A model generated the notes under the pieces. That model was not told the origin of the DNA. It ran no database searches and was given only the letters and a program-made list of their open reading frames with translations. 39,166 bases of DNA from Mycolicibacterium austroafricanum (lineage in GTDB: Bacteria; Actinomycetota; Actinomycetes; Mycobacteriales; Mycobacteriaceae): the NCBI RefSeq assembly GCF_902705885.1, contig NZ_CACSIP010000051.1, forward strand, positions 1 to 39,166, in the 5' to 3' direction. The position numbers and the translations under genes are program-made. Numbering within the stretch: the first letter of the stretch is position 1; every line of letters starts with the position of its first letter. Below are positions 16,178 through 25,927 of this stretch, in pieces.

Positions 16178-19100
16178 ATGAGCGGTTCAGACTGGCGGTC
16201 CTCAGGGTCTTTTGTTCACCTGCACAACCACACCGAGTACTCGATGCTGGACGGCGCGGCGAAGATCAGCCCGATGCTGGCCGAGGCACAGCGGCTCCAG
16301 ATGCCTGCGGTGGGGATGACCGACCACGGAAACATGTTCGGCGCCAGCGAGTTCTACAACAAGGCGACCGAGGCCGGCATCAAGCCGATCATCGGCGTGG
16401 AGGCCTACATCGCGCCCGCGTCACGGTTCGACACCAAGCGCGTTCTGTGGGGCGACCCGAGCCAGAAGGGTGACGATGTCTCGGGCAGCGGTGCCTACAC
16501 CCACATGACGATGGTCGCGGAGAACGCCACCGGGTTGCGCAACCTGTTCAGGCTGTCGTCGCTGGCGTCGTTCGAGGGCCAGCTCGGCAAGTGGTCGCGG
16601 ATGGACGCCGAGGTGATCGCCGAGCACGCCGAGGGGATCATCGCCACCACCGGGTGCCCTTCCGGTGAGGTGCAGACCCGCCTGCGTCTCGGTCACGAAC
16701 GCGAAGCACTGGAGGCCGCGGCGAAGTGGCGGGACATCTTCGGCCCGGAGAACTTCTTCCTGGAGCTGATGGACCACGGTCTGGACATCGAGCGGCGGGT
16801 CCGCGAAGGGCTCATCGACCTCGGAAAGAAGTTGTCCATCCCGCCGCTGGCCACCAACGACTGCCATTACGTGACCCGCGACGCGTCGCACAACCACGAG
16901 GCGCTGCTGTGCATCCAGACCGGCAAGACGCTGTCGGATCCGGCCCGCTTCAAGTTCGACGGTGACGGATACTTCCTCAAGTCCGCCGCCGAGATGCGCG
17001 CGCTGTGGGATGACCAGGTGCCCGGTGCCTGCGACTCGACCCTGCTGATCGCCGAGCGGGTGCAGCCCTATACAGAGGTGTGGCAGCCGCTCGACCGGAT
17101 GCCGGTGTTCCCGGTGCCCGAGGGGCACACCCAGGAGACCTGGCTACGCCACGAGGTCGCTGCCGGGCTGGAGCGGCGGTTCCCGGCGGGGGTGCCGCAG
17201 GAGTACACCGACCGCGCCGACTACGAGATCAAGGTCATCTGCGAGAAGGGCTACCCGTCCTACTTCCTGATCGTCGCCGACCTGATCGGCTATGCCCGCT
17301 CGGTGGACATCCGGGTGGGCCCGGGCCGCGGGTCGGCGGCGGGCTCGCTGGTCGCGTACGCGATGGGCATCACGAACATCGATCCGATCCCGTACGGGTT
17401 GCTGTTCGAGCGGTTCCTCAATCCCGAGCGGGTGTCGATGCCCGACATCGACATCGACTTCGACGACCGCCGCCGCGGCGAGATGCTGAGGTATGCCGCC
17501 AACAGATGGGGCAGCGACCGGGTGGCCCAGGTCATCACGTTCGGAACCATCAAAACCAAGGCGGCGCTGAAGGATTCGGCGAGGGTGCACTACGGCCAAC
17601 CCGGCTTCGCCATCGCCGACCGGATCACCAAGGCGCTGCCGCCGCCCATCATGGCCAAGGACATCCCGCTGTCGGGGATCACCGACCCGGCCCACGAGCG
17701 GTACAAAGAGGCCGCCGAGGTCCGGGCGCTGATCGACACCGATCCGGATGTGCGGACCATCTACGAGACCGCTCGAGGTCTCGAGGGGCTGGTTCGCAAT
17801 GCGGGCGTGCACGCCTGTGCGGTGATCATGAGCTCCGAACCGCTGATCGACGCGATCCCGCTGTGGCGCCGCCCGCAGGACGGCGCGGTGATCACCGGCT
17901 GGGACTACCCGTCGTGTGAGGCCATCGGCCTGCTCAAGATGGACTTCCTCGGCCTGCGGAACCTGACGATCATCGGCGACGCGATCGAGAACATCACAGC
18001 AAACCGCGGCATCGATCTGGACCTGGACACGGTCCCGCTGGACGATCCGGCGGCCTACGAATTGCTCGGGCGCGGTGACACCCTGGGGGTGTTCCAGCTC
18101 GACGGCGGGCCGATGCGCGACCTGCTGCGTCGTATGCAGCCCACCGGTTTCGAGGATGTCGTCGCCGTCATCGCGTTGTACCGCCCGGGGCCGATGGGCA
18201 TGAACGCGCACAACGACTACGCCGACCGCAAGAACGGGCGGCAGGCGATCAAACCGATCCACCCGGAGCTCGAAGAGCCGCTGCGCGAGATCCTGTCCGA
18301 GACCTACGGCCTGATCGTCTACCAAGAGCAGATCATGCGCATCGCGCAGAAGGTGGCCGGTTTCTCTCTGGCCCGAGCCGACATTCTGCGCAAGGCGATG
18401 GGCAAGAAGAAGCGCGATGTCCTGGAGAAGGAGTTCGAGGGCTTCTCCGACGGGATGAAGGCCAACGGCTTCTCCACCGCGGCGGTCAAGGCCCTGTGGG
18501 ACACGGTGCTTCCGTTCGCCGACTACGCCTTCAACAAGTCGCACGCCGCCGGCTACGGGCTGGTGTCGTACTGGACGGCCTACCTCAAGGCCAACTACCC
18601 CGCCGAGTACATGGCGGGGCTGCTCACGTCGGTCGGTGACGACAAGGACAAGGCCGCGGTCTACCTGGCCGACTGTCGGCGGCTGGGCATCACCGTGCTA
18701 CCGCCTGACGTCAACGAGTCGGCGCAGAACTTCGCCTCGGTGGGTACCGACATCCGTTTCGGACTGGGTGCGGTCCGCAACGTCGGCGCGAACGTGGTGG
18801 CGTCGCTGATCAACACGCGCAACGAGAAGGGCAAGTTCACCGACTTCTCCGACTACCTCAACAAGATCGACATCGGGCCGTGCAACAAGAAAGTCACCGA
18901 GTCGCTGGTCAAGGCCGGGGCGTTCGATTCGCTCGGCCACCCACGCAAGGGTTTGTTCCTGGTGCACACCGACGCCGTCGACTCGGTGCTCGGCACCAAG
19001 AAGGCCGAGGCGATGGGGCAGTTCGACCTGTTCGGCGGGGCCGACTCCGGCGCCGGGGACTCGGTGTTCACCATCAAGGTGCCCGACGAGGAGTGGGAGG

Positions 19101-19732
19101 ACAAGCACAAGCTGGCGCTCGAACGAGAGATGCTGGGCCTGTACGTGTCCGGTCACCCGCTCAACGGGATCGCTCATCTGCTGGCCGCTCAGGTCGACAC
19201 CGCCATCCCGGCCATCCTGGACGGGGACGTCGCCAACGACACCCAGGTCCGGATCGGTGGAATCCTCGCCTCGGTGAATCGCCGGGTCAACAAGAACGGA
19301 TTGCCGTGGGCCTCGGCTCAACTCGAGGACCTCACCGGCGGTATCGAGGTGCTGTTCTTCCCGCAGACCTACTCGATGTTCGGTGCCGAGATCGCCGACG
19401 ACGTCGTGGTGCTGGTCGGCGCCAAGGTGGCGATCCGTGACGACCGCATCTCACTGATCGCCAACGAGCTTGTCGTTCCGGACTTTTCGACCGCCCAGGC
19501 GAACCGTCCGGTCGCGGTGAGCCTGCCCACCCGGCAATGCACGGTCGACAAGGTCAGCGCTCTCAAACAGGTGCTGGCACGTCATCCCGGCACCGCTCAG
19601 GTGCATCTGCGATTGATCAGTGGGGAGAGGACCACGACGCTGGAGCTGGATCAGTCGCTTCGGGTCACCCCGTCCTCGGCATTGATGGGTGACCTCAAGG
19701 CGCTGTTGGGGCCCGGCTGTCTCGGCGGCTGA
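16178..19732 (+). CDS. dnaE1: DNA polymerase III alpha subunit (replicative)
   Basis: 1184 residues, the main chromosomal replicase. The N-terminal PHP domain begins with FVHLHNHTEYSMLDG (metal-binding His14, His16 and His18); in mycobacteria this domain acts as the proofreading exonuclease. The polymerase active site includes PDIDIDFD with Asp423 and Asp425, preceded by GPGRGSAAGSLVAYAMGIT. A fingers region carries GLIVYQEQIMRIAQKVAGF and FNKSHAAGYGLVSYWTAYLK. The internal beta-clamp motif is QFDLF (948-952), and an OB-fold domain (about 1000-1100) follows. Length equals that of M. tuberculosis DnaE1 as I recall it. It stands alone, 71 bp after the TetR gene. Confidence 0.98.
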   Translation: MSGSDWRSSGSFVHLHNHTEYSMLDGAAKISPMLAEAQRLQMPAVGMTDHGNMFGASEFYNKATEAGIKPIIGVEAYIAPASRFDTKRVLWGDPSQKGDDVSGSGAYTHMTMVAENATGLRNLFRLSSLASFEGQLGKWSRMDAEVIAEHAEGIIATTGCPSGEVQTRLRLGHEREALEAAAKWRDIFGPENFFLELMDHGLDIERRVREGLIDLGKKLSIPPLATNDCHYVTRDASHNHEALLCIQTGKTLSDPARFKFDGDGYFLKSAAEMRALWDDQVPGACDSTLLIAERVQPYTEVWQPLDRMPVFPVPEGHTQETWLRHEVAAGLERRFPAGVPQEYTDRADYEIKVICEKGYPSYFLIVADLIGYARSVDIRVGPGRGSAAGSLVAYAMGITNIDPIPYGLLFERFLNPERVSMPDIDIDFDDRRRGEMLRYAANRWGSDRVAQVITFGTIKTKAALKDSARVHYGQPGFAIADRITKALPPPIMAKDIPLSGITDPAHERYKEAAEVRALIDTDPDVRTIYETARGLEGLVRNAGVHACAVIMSSEPLIDAIPLWRRPQDGAVITGWDYPSCEAIGLLKMDFLGLRNLTIIGDAIENITANRGIDLDLDTVPLDDPAAYELLGRGDTLGVFQLDGGPMRDLLRRMQPTGFEDVVAVIALYRPGPMGMNAHNDYADRKNGRQAIKPIHPELEEPLREILSETYGLIVYQEQIMRIAQKVAGFSLARADILRKAMGKKKRDVLEKEFEGFSDGMKANGFSTAAVKALWDTVLPFADYAFNKSHAAGYGLVSYWTAYLKANYPAEYMAGLLTSVGDDKDKAAVYLADCRRLGITVLPPDVNESAQNFASVGTDIRFGLGAVRNVGANVVASLINTRNEKGKFTDFSDYLNKIDIGPCNKKVTESLVKAGAFDSLGHPRKGLFLVHTDAVDSVLGTKKAEAMGQFDLFGGADSGAGDSVFTIKVPDEEWEDKHKLALEREMLGLYVSGHPLNGIAHLLAAQVDTAIPAILDGDVANDTQVRIGGILASVNRRVNKNGLPWASAQLEDLTGGIEVLFFPQTYSMFGAEIADDVVVLVGAKVAIRDDRISLIANELVVPDFSTAQANRPVAVSLPTRQCTVDKVSALKQVLARHPGTAQVHLRLISGERTTTLELDQSLRVTPSSALMGDLKALLGPGCLGG

Positions 19733-19814
19733 CCGAGGAGATCATCGGCGAGTCCCTCGATCGATTCCTGCACGTGCGGGGTCCACCCACCCCCGGTCGA
19801 TTGAGACCTGATGC

Positions 19815-20042
19815 TCAGCTCGAGGAGCTGGCCAGCCCCAGACCGAGCCAGACCAGCGCACCGACAGCCGCGCCGCTGAGAACCGCTGTGGCGGCGGTGG
19901 TGGTGGCGACAGAGACCACCACGAACACCAGCAGACCGACCAGCAGTGCCACCACCTTGTAGGCCGGCCAGGGCACACCGGCGACCGATACCGTCGAGGC
20001 CGGATGCCTCACGGCTTCGCGGAACTGTTCGGCGGTGGTCAT
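19815..20042 (-). CDS. Small two-helix membrane protein, unknown function
   Basis: 75 residues from the ATG at 20042. The first 28 residues are polar; two hydrophobic segments follow (about 29-47 and 51-71), ending in ASSSS. No motif is recognised. A minus-strand TATCGT -10 box would start transcription one base before the ATG, which supports it as a real gene. The end overlaps a small CAGCTC-GAG-GAGCTG hairpin (19816-19830). Convergent with dnaE1 and divergent from ilvA. Confidence 0.65.
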   Translation of the reverse strand: MTTAEQFREAVRHPASTVSVAGVPWPAYKVVALLVGLLVFVVVSVATTTAATAVLSGAAVGALVWLGLGLASSSS

Positions 20043-20049
20043 ACAAGTG

Positions 20050-20055
20050 ACGATA
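20050..20055 (-). promoter_or_regulatory. Candidate -10 box for the small membrane protein
   Basis: Minus-strand TATCGT fits TANNNT and predicts a start at about 20043, next to the ATG at 20042. Confidence 0.4.
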
Positions 20056-20069
20056 GCTCGTAGGAAAGG

Positions 20070-20085
20070 TTTCGGCCACCCGAAA
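20070..20085. promoter_or_regulatory. Inverted repeat upstream of ilvA
   Basis: TTTCGG-CCAC-CCGAAA is a perfect 6-bp-arm palindrome in the 145-bp divergent region between the small membrane gene and ilvA. It could be an operator for either gene; no regulator is identified. Confidence 0.3.
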
Positions 20086-20187
20086 TGCCGATTATGGCGT
20101 GGCGATTTCCCTAGTCCGGCTACCTTCCGCACGTGCCAGCCGTCAACCCGTTTTTGCCGCGGTGGCCTGCGGTGGCACCATTGTGCG

Positions 20188-21477
20188 GTGTCCGCTGAGC
20201 TGAGCCAAAGCCTTCGCATCGATCCCGAGGCGCCGTTGCGTGCCTCGGATGTCGACGAGGCCGCTCGGCGAATTTCCGGCGTGGTGTCCCGCACCCCGTT
20301 GCAGTTGAGCGATCGGCTGTCGGCGCTGACCGGTGCGCAGGTCTATCTGAAGCGTGAGGACCTGCAGGAAGTGCGCTCGTACAAGTTGCGGGGTGCCTAC
20401 AACTTGTTGATGCAGCTGAGTCCGGACGAGAAGGCTGCCGGTGTGGTGTGTTCGTCCGCCGGCAACCACGCACAGGGCTTCGCCCTGGCCTGCCGGTCGA
20501 TGGGCGTCCACGGACGGGTCTACGTTCCGGCCAAGACGCCGAAGCAGAAGCGCAACCGGATCCGCTATCACGGCGGCGACTACATCGAGCTGATCGTCGG
20601 CGGCAAGACCTACGACATGGCGGCCGAGGCCGCCCACGATGACGTCGCACGTACCGGCGCCACCCTGGTGCCGCCGTACGACGACCTCCGCACGATGGCC
20701 GGACAGGGCACCATCGCGGTGGAGGTGCTCGATCAGCTCGGCGGCGAACCGGATCTGATGATCGTGCCGGTCGGCGGAGGTGGATGCATCAGCGGGATCA
20801 CCACCTACCTGGCAGAGCGGACCACCACGACGTCGGTGCTCGGCGTGGAGCCCGCCGGAGCGGCGGCGCTGGTGGCCGCGCTGGCCAATGGGGCGCCGGT
20901 GACACTCGAGCACGTCGACCAGTTCGTCGACGGGGCCGCGGTCGCCCGGGTGGGGACGCTGCCGTTCGCCGCACTGTCGGCGGCCGGGGACATGGTGTCC
21001 ATCACCACCGTCGACGAGGGTGCAGTGTGCACCGCGATGCTCGACCTCTACCAGAACGAAGGCATCATTGCCGAGCCTGCGGGCGCGCTGTCGGTGGCCG
21101 CGCTGCTCGACGCCGACATCCAGCCGGGGTCGACCGTGGTCTGCCTGATCTCCGGCGGCAACAACGACGTCTCGCGCTACGGCGAGGTGCTCGAGCGCTC
21201 GTTGGTGCACCTGGGACTCAAGCACTACTTCCTGGTCGATTTCCCGCAGGAGCCCGGTGCGCTGCGCCGGTTCCTCGACGAGGTGCTCGGCCCGAACGAC
21301 GACATCACGTTGTTCGAGTACGTCAAGCGCAACAACCGTGAGACCGGTGAGGCGCTCGTGGGTATCGAGATGGGTTCGGCGTCGGATCTGGAGGGGCTGA
21401 TCGCGCGGATGCAGACCTCGGAGTGCCACGTCGAACTGCTCGAGCCCGGTTCGCCGACCTACCGCTACCTGACCTGA
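20188..21477 (+). CDS. ilvA: Threonine ammonia-lyase (threonine dehydratase), biosynthetic
   Basis: 429 residues from the GTG at 20188, giving the N-terminus MSAELSQS that I recall from M. tuberculosis IlvA; a longer frame overlaps the divergent gene. It converts threonine to 2-oxobutanoate and ammonia, the first step of isoleucine synthesis. The PLP lysine is Lys66 in VRSYKLRGAYN; VCSSAGNHAQG binds the substrate and cofactor, and VGGGGCISG is the phosphate-binding glycine loop. The C-terminal 90 residues (from HYFLVDFPQEPGALRRF) are a single ACT-like regulatory domain, against two in E. coli IlvA, which would mediate isoleucine inhibition. A DUF5946 gene follows 7 bp later. Confidence 0.96.
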   Translation: MSAELSQSLRIDPEAPLRASDVDEAARRISGVVSRTPLQLSDRLSALTGAQVYLKREDLQEVRSYKLRGAYNLLMQLSPDEKAAGVVCSSAGNHAQGFALACRSMGVHGRVYVPAKTPKQKRNRIRYHGGDYIELIVGGKTYDMAAEAAHDDVARTGATLVPPYDDLRTMAGQGTIAVEVLDQLGGEPDLMIVPVGGGGCISGITTYLAERTTTTSVLGVEPAGAAALVAALANGAPVTLEHVDQFVDGAAVARVGTLPFAALSAAGDMVSITTVDEGAVCTAMLDLYQNEGIIAEPAGALSVAALLDADIQPGSTVVCLISGGNNDVSRYGEVLERSLVHLGLKHYFLVDFPQEPGALRRFLDEVLGPNDDITLFEYVKRNNRETGEALVGIEMGSASDLEGLIARMQTSECHVELLEPGSPTYRYLT

Positions 21478-21484
21478 CTCTGAA

Positions 21485-21907
21485 ATGGGTGCCTGCTGCC
21501 CGCACTGCGGTGTCGACGACTGCGAGGCGAAGTTCGACGCCTGCCTCGACAGGGACTTCTCCGATCCGGAGTACGGCGTGGTGCACCATCTGATGGTCGG
21601 TGCGTACATGATGCAACATGGTCGCTACACGGATGAAAACGTCCAGGGCACGGCCGATTTCCTGCTGCGCCACCTCGATGAACCCCCAAGCGAGGCCACC
21701 AAGCGCGAGATTCGCCGGTGGGCGGACGGCCCATATCGTGTCATCCGGCGTGCCGGGGAATCCGCGCGCGACACCGCAGATGTTTTGTGGCCTTTGTCGA
21801 TCGGTGACATCGACCTGACGACGGCCGATCGCTATCGCACCTGCGTCCGGAGGTGGGCCGAGGCGGTTGCCCGGACCGCGCGACGCAATTCACCGAGGTC
21901 CTTCTAA
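21485..21907 (+). CDS. DUF5946-type protein with N-terminal cysteine cluster
   Basis: 140 residues. The start MGACCPHCGVDDCEAKFDAC has five cysteines within 20 residues (Cys4, Cys5, Cys8, Cys13, Cys20), likely a zinc or other metal site. The rest is mainly helical: HHLMVGAYMMQHGRYTDENV and TADFLLRHLD fit the DUF5946 family as I recall it. No function is known to me. It follows ilvA by 7 bp and is probably cotranscribed. Its TAA stop overlaps the treZ stop tail-to-tail by four bases (21904-21907). Confidence 0.75.
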   Translation: MGACCPHCGVDDCEAKFDACLDRDFSDPEYGVVHHLMVGAYMMQHGRYTDENVQGTADFLLRHLDEPPSEATKREIRRWADGPYRVIRRAGESARDTADVLWPLSIGDIDLTTADRYRTCVRRWAEAVARTARRNSPRSF

Positions 21908-23637
21908 CCGCGCCTACGGACCACCGCGACCGAGTGTCCTGGCAGGCCGGTGGAGTCCGCGGCGATGGCCGGTTCGCCCCAGGCCAGCACCACGTCCCCG
22001 CCGACCGGGACGTCCACCGGCTGTTCACCGAGGTTGCACACGATCGACAGTGCGCCGCGGTGCATCACGAACCAGCGACGATCCTCGTCGTAGTCCACCC
22101 CCAGGTGATCGAGCCACGGATCAGCGAGGTCGGATTCGTCGCGGCGCAGCGCGATCAGGTTGCGGTAGAAAGCGAGTAGCCGCGCGTGGTCGCCGGTGCC
22201 GACCTCATCCCAATCGAGCTTCGAACGCAGGAAAGTCGCGGGGTCCTGCGGATCCGGGATCTCGTCGGCGTCCCAGCCGTGCTCGGCGAACTCCCGCTTC
22301 CGGCCTTCGGCGGTCGCCCGCGCCAGTTCAGGCTCGGGGTGCGAGCTGAAGAACTGAAACGGCGACGAAGACGCCCACTCTTCCCCCATGAAAAGCATTG
22401 CCGTGTAGGGAGATCCGAGCGCCAGCGCGGCTTTGATCGCGAGCTGGCCGGGGGTGAGGTTGGCCGAGGGACGGTCGCCGATCGCCCGATTGCCGACCTG
22501 GTCGTGGGTCAGCGTGTAGGCCAGCAGGCGAGTCGCCGGGATCACCGAGGTGTCCAGGGGCCGCCCGTGCCGACGATGCCGGAACGACGAGTACGTGCCG
22601 GCGTGGAAGTAGCCGTGCCGCAGCGTCTGCGCCAGGGCCTCGAGTGTGCCGAAATCGCCGTAGTAGCCCTGCCGTTCACCGGAGACCGCGGCGTGGATCG
22701 CGTGGTGGATGTCGTCGTCCCACTGTGCTGTCATGCCGAGACCGCCCTGACCGCGCGGCGTGATCAGCCTCGGGTCGTTCATGTCGCTCTCGGCGATCAA
22801 CGACAACGGCCGCCCGACTTCGGCTGCCAGGGCGTCGGTTTCGGCCGACAGCTCCTCGAGGATGTGGATGGCAGTGGTGTCCACCAAGGCGTGCACGGCG
22901 TCCAGCCGGAGGCCGTCGGCGTGGAAGTCACGCATCCATCGCAGGGCACAGTCGAGGATGTAGCGGCGCACCGGGTCGGCGTCGGCGTCGGCGATGTTTA
23001 TCGACTCACCCCAGGGGTTGCTGCCCGTCGACAGATAGGGCCCGAACTTGGGCAGGTAGTTGCCCGAAGGGCCGAGATGGTTGAACACCGCGTCAATCAG
23101 CAGACCGAGTCCGCGGGCATGGCAGGCGTCGATCAACCGGATCAGCGCGTCGGGGCCGCCGTAGGGCTCGTGCACCGCGTACCAGAGCACGCCGTCGTAA
23201 CCCCAGCCGTGTGTACCGCCGAACGCGTTGACGGGCATCAGCTCGACGAAGTCGACGCCGAGATCAACCAGATGCTCGAGCTTCTCGATCGCCGAATCGA
23301 AGGTGCCGTCGGTGGTGAACGTCCCGACGTGCAGCTCGTAGATCACCGCGCCCTCGATGGAGCGGCCCTTCCAGCCGCCGTCGCTCCAGGCCTCAGGCGT
23401 GGGCCGCCACAGCTGGGAGCGTTCGTGCACGCCGTCGGGCTGGCGCGGAGAGCGGGGATCGGGCAACACCTTGGGATCGTCGTCGACGACGAACCCGTAG
23501 CGGGCGTCCGGGGCGGCGTCGACAACCGCGTGCCACCACCCGTCATCGGTGCGGGTCATCGGGTACAGCGCACCGCCCACATCGAGGCGGACCCGGTCGG
23601 GGCGCGGCGCCCAGACGGAGAACTTGTGCTCAGCCAT
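21904..23637 (-). CDS. treZ: Maltooligosyltrehalose trehalohydrolase
   Basis: 577 residues from the ATG at 23637; the upstream frame (Cys/Arg/Trp-rich) overlaps treY and is not protein-like. TreZ cuts free trehalose from the end of maltooligosyltrehalose made by TreY. An N-terminal carbohydrate-binding E-set domain (KFSVWAPRPDRVRLDVGG) precedes the GH13 barrel: VDFVELMPVNAFGGTHGWGYDG, AVFNHLGPSGNYL, the nucleophile region GLRLDAVHAL (Asp246) and the acid LIAESDM (Glu283). The start overlaps the treY end by 8 bp, so it is coupled to treY. It is the last gene of the acyltransferase-treX-treY-treZ unit. Confidence 0.96.
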   Translation of the reverse strand: MAEHKFSVWAPRPDRVRLDVGGALYPMTRTDDGWWHAVVDAAPDARYGFVVDDDPKVLPDPRSPRQPDGVHERSQLWRPTPEAWSDGGWKGRSIEGAVIYELHVGTFTTDGTFDSAIEKLEHLVDLGVDFVELMPVNAFGGTHGWGYDGVLWYAVHEPYGGPDALIRLIDACHARGLGLLIDAVFNHLGPSGNYLPKFGPYLSTGSNPWGESINIADADADPVRRYILDCALRWMRDFHADGLRLDAVHALVDTTAIHILEELSAETDALAAEVGRPLSLIAESDMNDPRLITPRGQGGLGMTAQWDDDIHHAIHAAVSGERQGYYGDFGTLEALAQTLRHGYFHAGTYSSFRHRRHGRPLDTSVIPATRLLAYTLTHDQVGNRAIGDRPSANLTPGQLAIKAALALGSPYTAMLFMGEEWASSSPFQFFSSHPEPELARATAEGRKREFAEHGWDADEIPDPQDPATFLRSKLDWDEVGTGDHARLLAFYRNLIALRRDESDLADPWLDHLGVDYDEDRRWFVMHRGALSIVCNLGEQPVDVPVGGDVVLAWGEPAIAADSTGLPGHSVAVVRRRG

Positions 23638-25924
23638 CGCTGCGCACCAACAATGCCACCGGCAGCGCCCCGAACAGCTCGCCCGCCGGAACCTCGCCAA
23701 TGTGTGTCGAGCCGCTCAGCACGTCGTTCCAGTGTCCGTCGGGAAGCGGCAGAGTGGTGTCACCCCAACCGCTGTCGGCCAACCGGACCCGCCACCGGCT
23801 GACGGCGACCAGCACGTCGTCACCACGCAGGAACGCCACGATGTGCTCGGCGGATTCGCCTTCGGCCGGCGCCGGGTGGTATCCACCGGACAGGAAAGTG
23901 TGGGGCCGTTGCTGTCGCAACCGCAGCGCCGCGCGTACCACCCGCATCTTGGGATGCGAGTCGGCGGCCAGTTCCTCGCGGCGCAGCGCGTAGTCGACCG
24001 GACGTCGGTTGTCCGGATCGACCAGGCTGTCCTCCCAGAGCTCGGTGCCCTGGTAGACGTCCGGGACCCCGGGGGCGGTGAGCGCGACCAGCTTCTGGCC
24101 CAGAGCGTCCGCGCGGGCGTGCTCGTCCAGTCTGGCCAGAGTCGCGGTCAACTCCATGGCGACCGGCCCGTCCAGCACCGCGTCCAGCCAGTCGTGCACC
24201 GCGGCCTCGAACTCCGCGTCAGGGTCGTTCCACGTGGTGTGCAGCGCGGCCTCGCGGATGGCCTTCTCCGTGTATCCGTGCAGGCGTTGCCGCAGTTCGG
24301 TGCTCACCACGCCGTCGGCGGGCCATACGCCGAAGATGTTCTGCCACAGGAACAGTCCGGTGAGCGGGTCGGGGGACGGGGTGGTGCTCTCCCAGCCCCG
24401 GACCAGCTCGCTCCACAGCGAGGAAACCTGTGACAACACCCCGATGCGGGCGCGTACATCCTCACCGCGCTTGGTGTCGTGGGTGGTCAATGTCGTCATC
24501 GTGTGCGGCCACAGTGCTGCGCGGTCCGCGGCGCGCCGGTGGAACTCCGCGGCGCTCACGCCGAAGTGCTCCGGTTCGCCGCCCACCTCGTTGAGCGACA
24601 CCAGCCGGGCGTCGCGGTAGAACAGGCAGTCCTCCATCGCCTTCGCGGTGGCGGCGCCACACAGCTGCTGCAGTCGCACGCCCACCTCGACGTTGCGCGT
24701 CATCGCGGTCATGAACAGCGCGAGCGGCTCGGCGAGCTCCGGTTGCGCTGAGGTGGTCGCGGCGACGGCGACCGGCAGCACCGAGGTCAGCGTCAGGTAA
24801 TCGGAGCGGTACACACCGATGTGGCTCAGAAGCGCGGCGACCGCATCGGGGAGCTTGTCGTGGTCACGCCCGGTGGCTCCGACCACCGCCCAGCGCAGCC
24901 GGCGCAGCTCGCTGGCCAGCGTTTCGGTGACGGCCTTCACCTTGAGCGCACGTGCGGTCTCGCCTGCCGCCGCGTGGTCACCGCCCGTCGAATCGACCAG
25001 CGAGGTGAGTGATTCGACCCCGGTGGGGTCCACGAACAGCCCGCCCGTTTCGCGTAGCGCGTCGTATCCGGTGGTGCCTGCCACGGGCAGGCTGGGGTCC
25101 AGCGGCTCGTCGACCGCGAGGATCTTCTCGACGACGATCCAGGCCTGCGGTCCGGTGATCTCCCGCAACCACCCCAGATAGCCTGCAGGATCAGACAATC
25201 CGTCCGGATGGTCGATGCGGATACCGTCGACGAGGTTCTCGGCGAACCACCGGCCCACCTCGGCGTGGGTGGCGTCGAACACCGTACGGTCCTCCTGGCG
25301 CAGCGCCGCCAGCGACGTGATCGAGAAGAATCGCCGGTAACCGCAGGAGCCGTTGCGCCAGCCGACCAGCTTGTAGTGCTGTCGGTCGTGGACTTCGGCA
25401 CCGGTGCCGTCTCCCGTGCCGGGGCAGATCGGGTATTCCAGGTCACCGAGCCGCAGCACCTCGCCGTCGACTGTCAGGTCGGCGACGTCATCGTCAGAAC
25501 CCAGTACCGGCAACACGATTCGGCCGTCGGGGTCCAGTGTCCAGTCGATGTCGAAGTACGAGCTGAAGGCCGACTCCCTGCCGTAGGTCAGTACGTCCCA
25601 CCACCACCGGTTCTGCCGGGGCACGTCGACACCGACATGGTTGGGCACGATGTCCACGATCAGGCCGAGGTTGCGGCTGTGCGCCGCGTCCGCGAGTCGC
25701 TGCAAACCCTCCGGGCCGCCGAGTTCGGCGGAGACCGTGGTGGGGTCGGTGACGTCGTAACCGTGGCTGGATCCTTCGGCCGCGGTGAGGATGGGGGACA
25801 GGTACAGATGTGAGATGCCGAGTTCGGCGAAGTAGTCGACCAGCTTCTCCGCGTCGGCGAAGGTGAACGCCTCACCGCTGGCCGGGCCGCGCATCTGGAG
25901 CCGATACGTCGATTGGATCCGCAT
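23630..25924 (-). CDS. treY: Maltooligosyltrehalose synthase
   Basis: 764 residues, close to other TreY proteins. It isomerises the reducing-end alpha-1,4 bond of maltodextrin to alpha,alpha-1,1, giving maltooligosyltrehalose. The N-terminus STYRLQMRGPASGEAFTFAD is typical of TreY. GH13 motifs are SHLYLSPILTAAEGSSHGYD, DIVPNHVGVD (91-100), GIRIDHPDGL with nucleophile Asp238, and VVEKIL with acid Glu266. The C-terminus has the TreY signature APGVPDVYQGTELW. The ATG at 25924 lies 3 bp after the treX stop, and the end overlaps treZ by 8 bp. Confidence 0.97.
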   Translation of the reverse strand: MRIQSTYRLQMRGPASGEAFTFADAEKLVDYFAELGISHLYLSPILTAAEGSSHGYDVTDPTTVSAELGGPEGLQRLADAAHSRNLGLIVDIVPNHVGVDVPRQNRWWWDVLTYGRESAFSSYFDIDWTLDPDGRIVLPVLGSDDDVADLTVDGEVLRLGDLEYPICPGTGDGTGAEVHDRQHYKLVGWRNGSCGYRRFFSITSLAALRQEDRTVFDATHAEVGRWFAENLVDGIRIDHPDGLSDPAGYLGWLREITGPQAWIVVEKILAVDEPLDPSLPVAGTTGYDALRETGGLFVDPTGVESLTSLVDSTGGDHAAAGETARALKVKAVTETLASELRRLRWAVVGATGRDHDKLPDAVAALLSHIGVYRSDYLTLTSVLPVAVAATTSAQPELAEPLALFMTAMTRNVEVGVRLQQLCGAATAKAMEDCLFYRDARLVSLNEVGGEPEHFGVSAAEFHRRAADRAALWPHTMTTLTTHDTKRGEDVRARIGVLSQVSSLWSELVRGWESTTPSPDPLTGLFLWQNIFGVWPADGVVSTELRQRLHGYTEKAIREAALHTTWNDPDAEFEAAVHDWLDAVLDGPVAMELTATLARLDEHARADALGQKLVALTAPGVPDVYQGTELWEDSLVDPDNRRPVDYALRREELAADSHPKMRVVRAALRLRQQRPHTFLSGGYHPAPAEGESAEHIVAFLRGDDVLVAVSRWRVRLADSGWGDTTLPLPDGHWNDVLSGSTHIGEVPAGELFGALPVALLVRSDG

Positions 25925-25927
25925 GTC

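Noticed and set aside
19733..19814. Possible extra gene or terminator after dnaE1
   Set aside because: Only weak short palindromes and no credible frame; no T-rich terminator tail.
22186..23802. Long plus-strand open frame opposite treZ (and similar frames opposite treY and treX)
   Set aside because: The minus strand encodes complete GH13 enzymes with catalytic residues; the plus-strand frames are GC-skew shadows without start signals or motifs.
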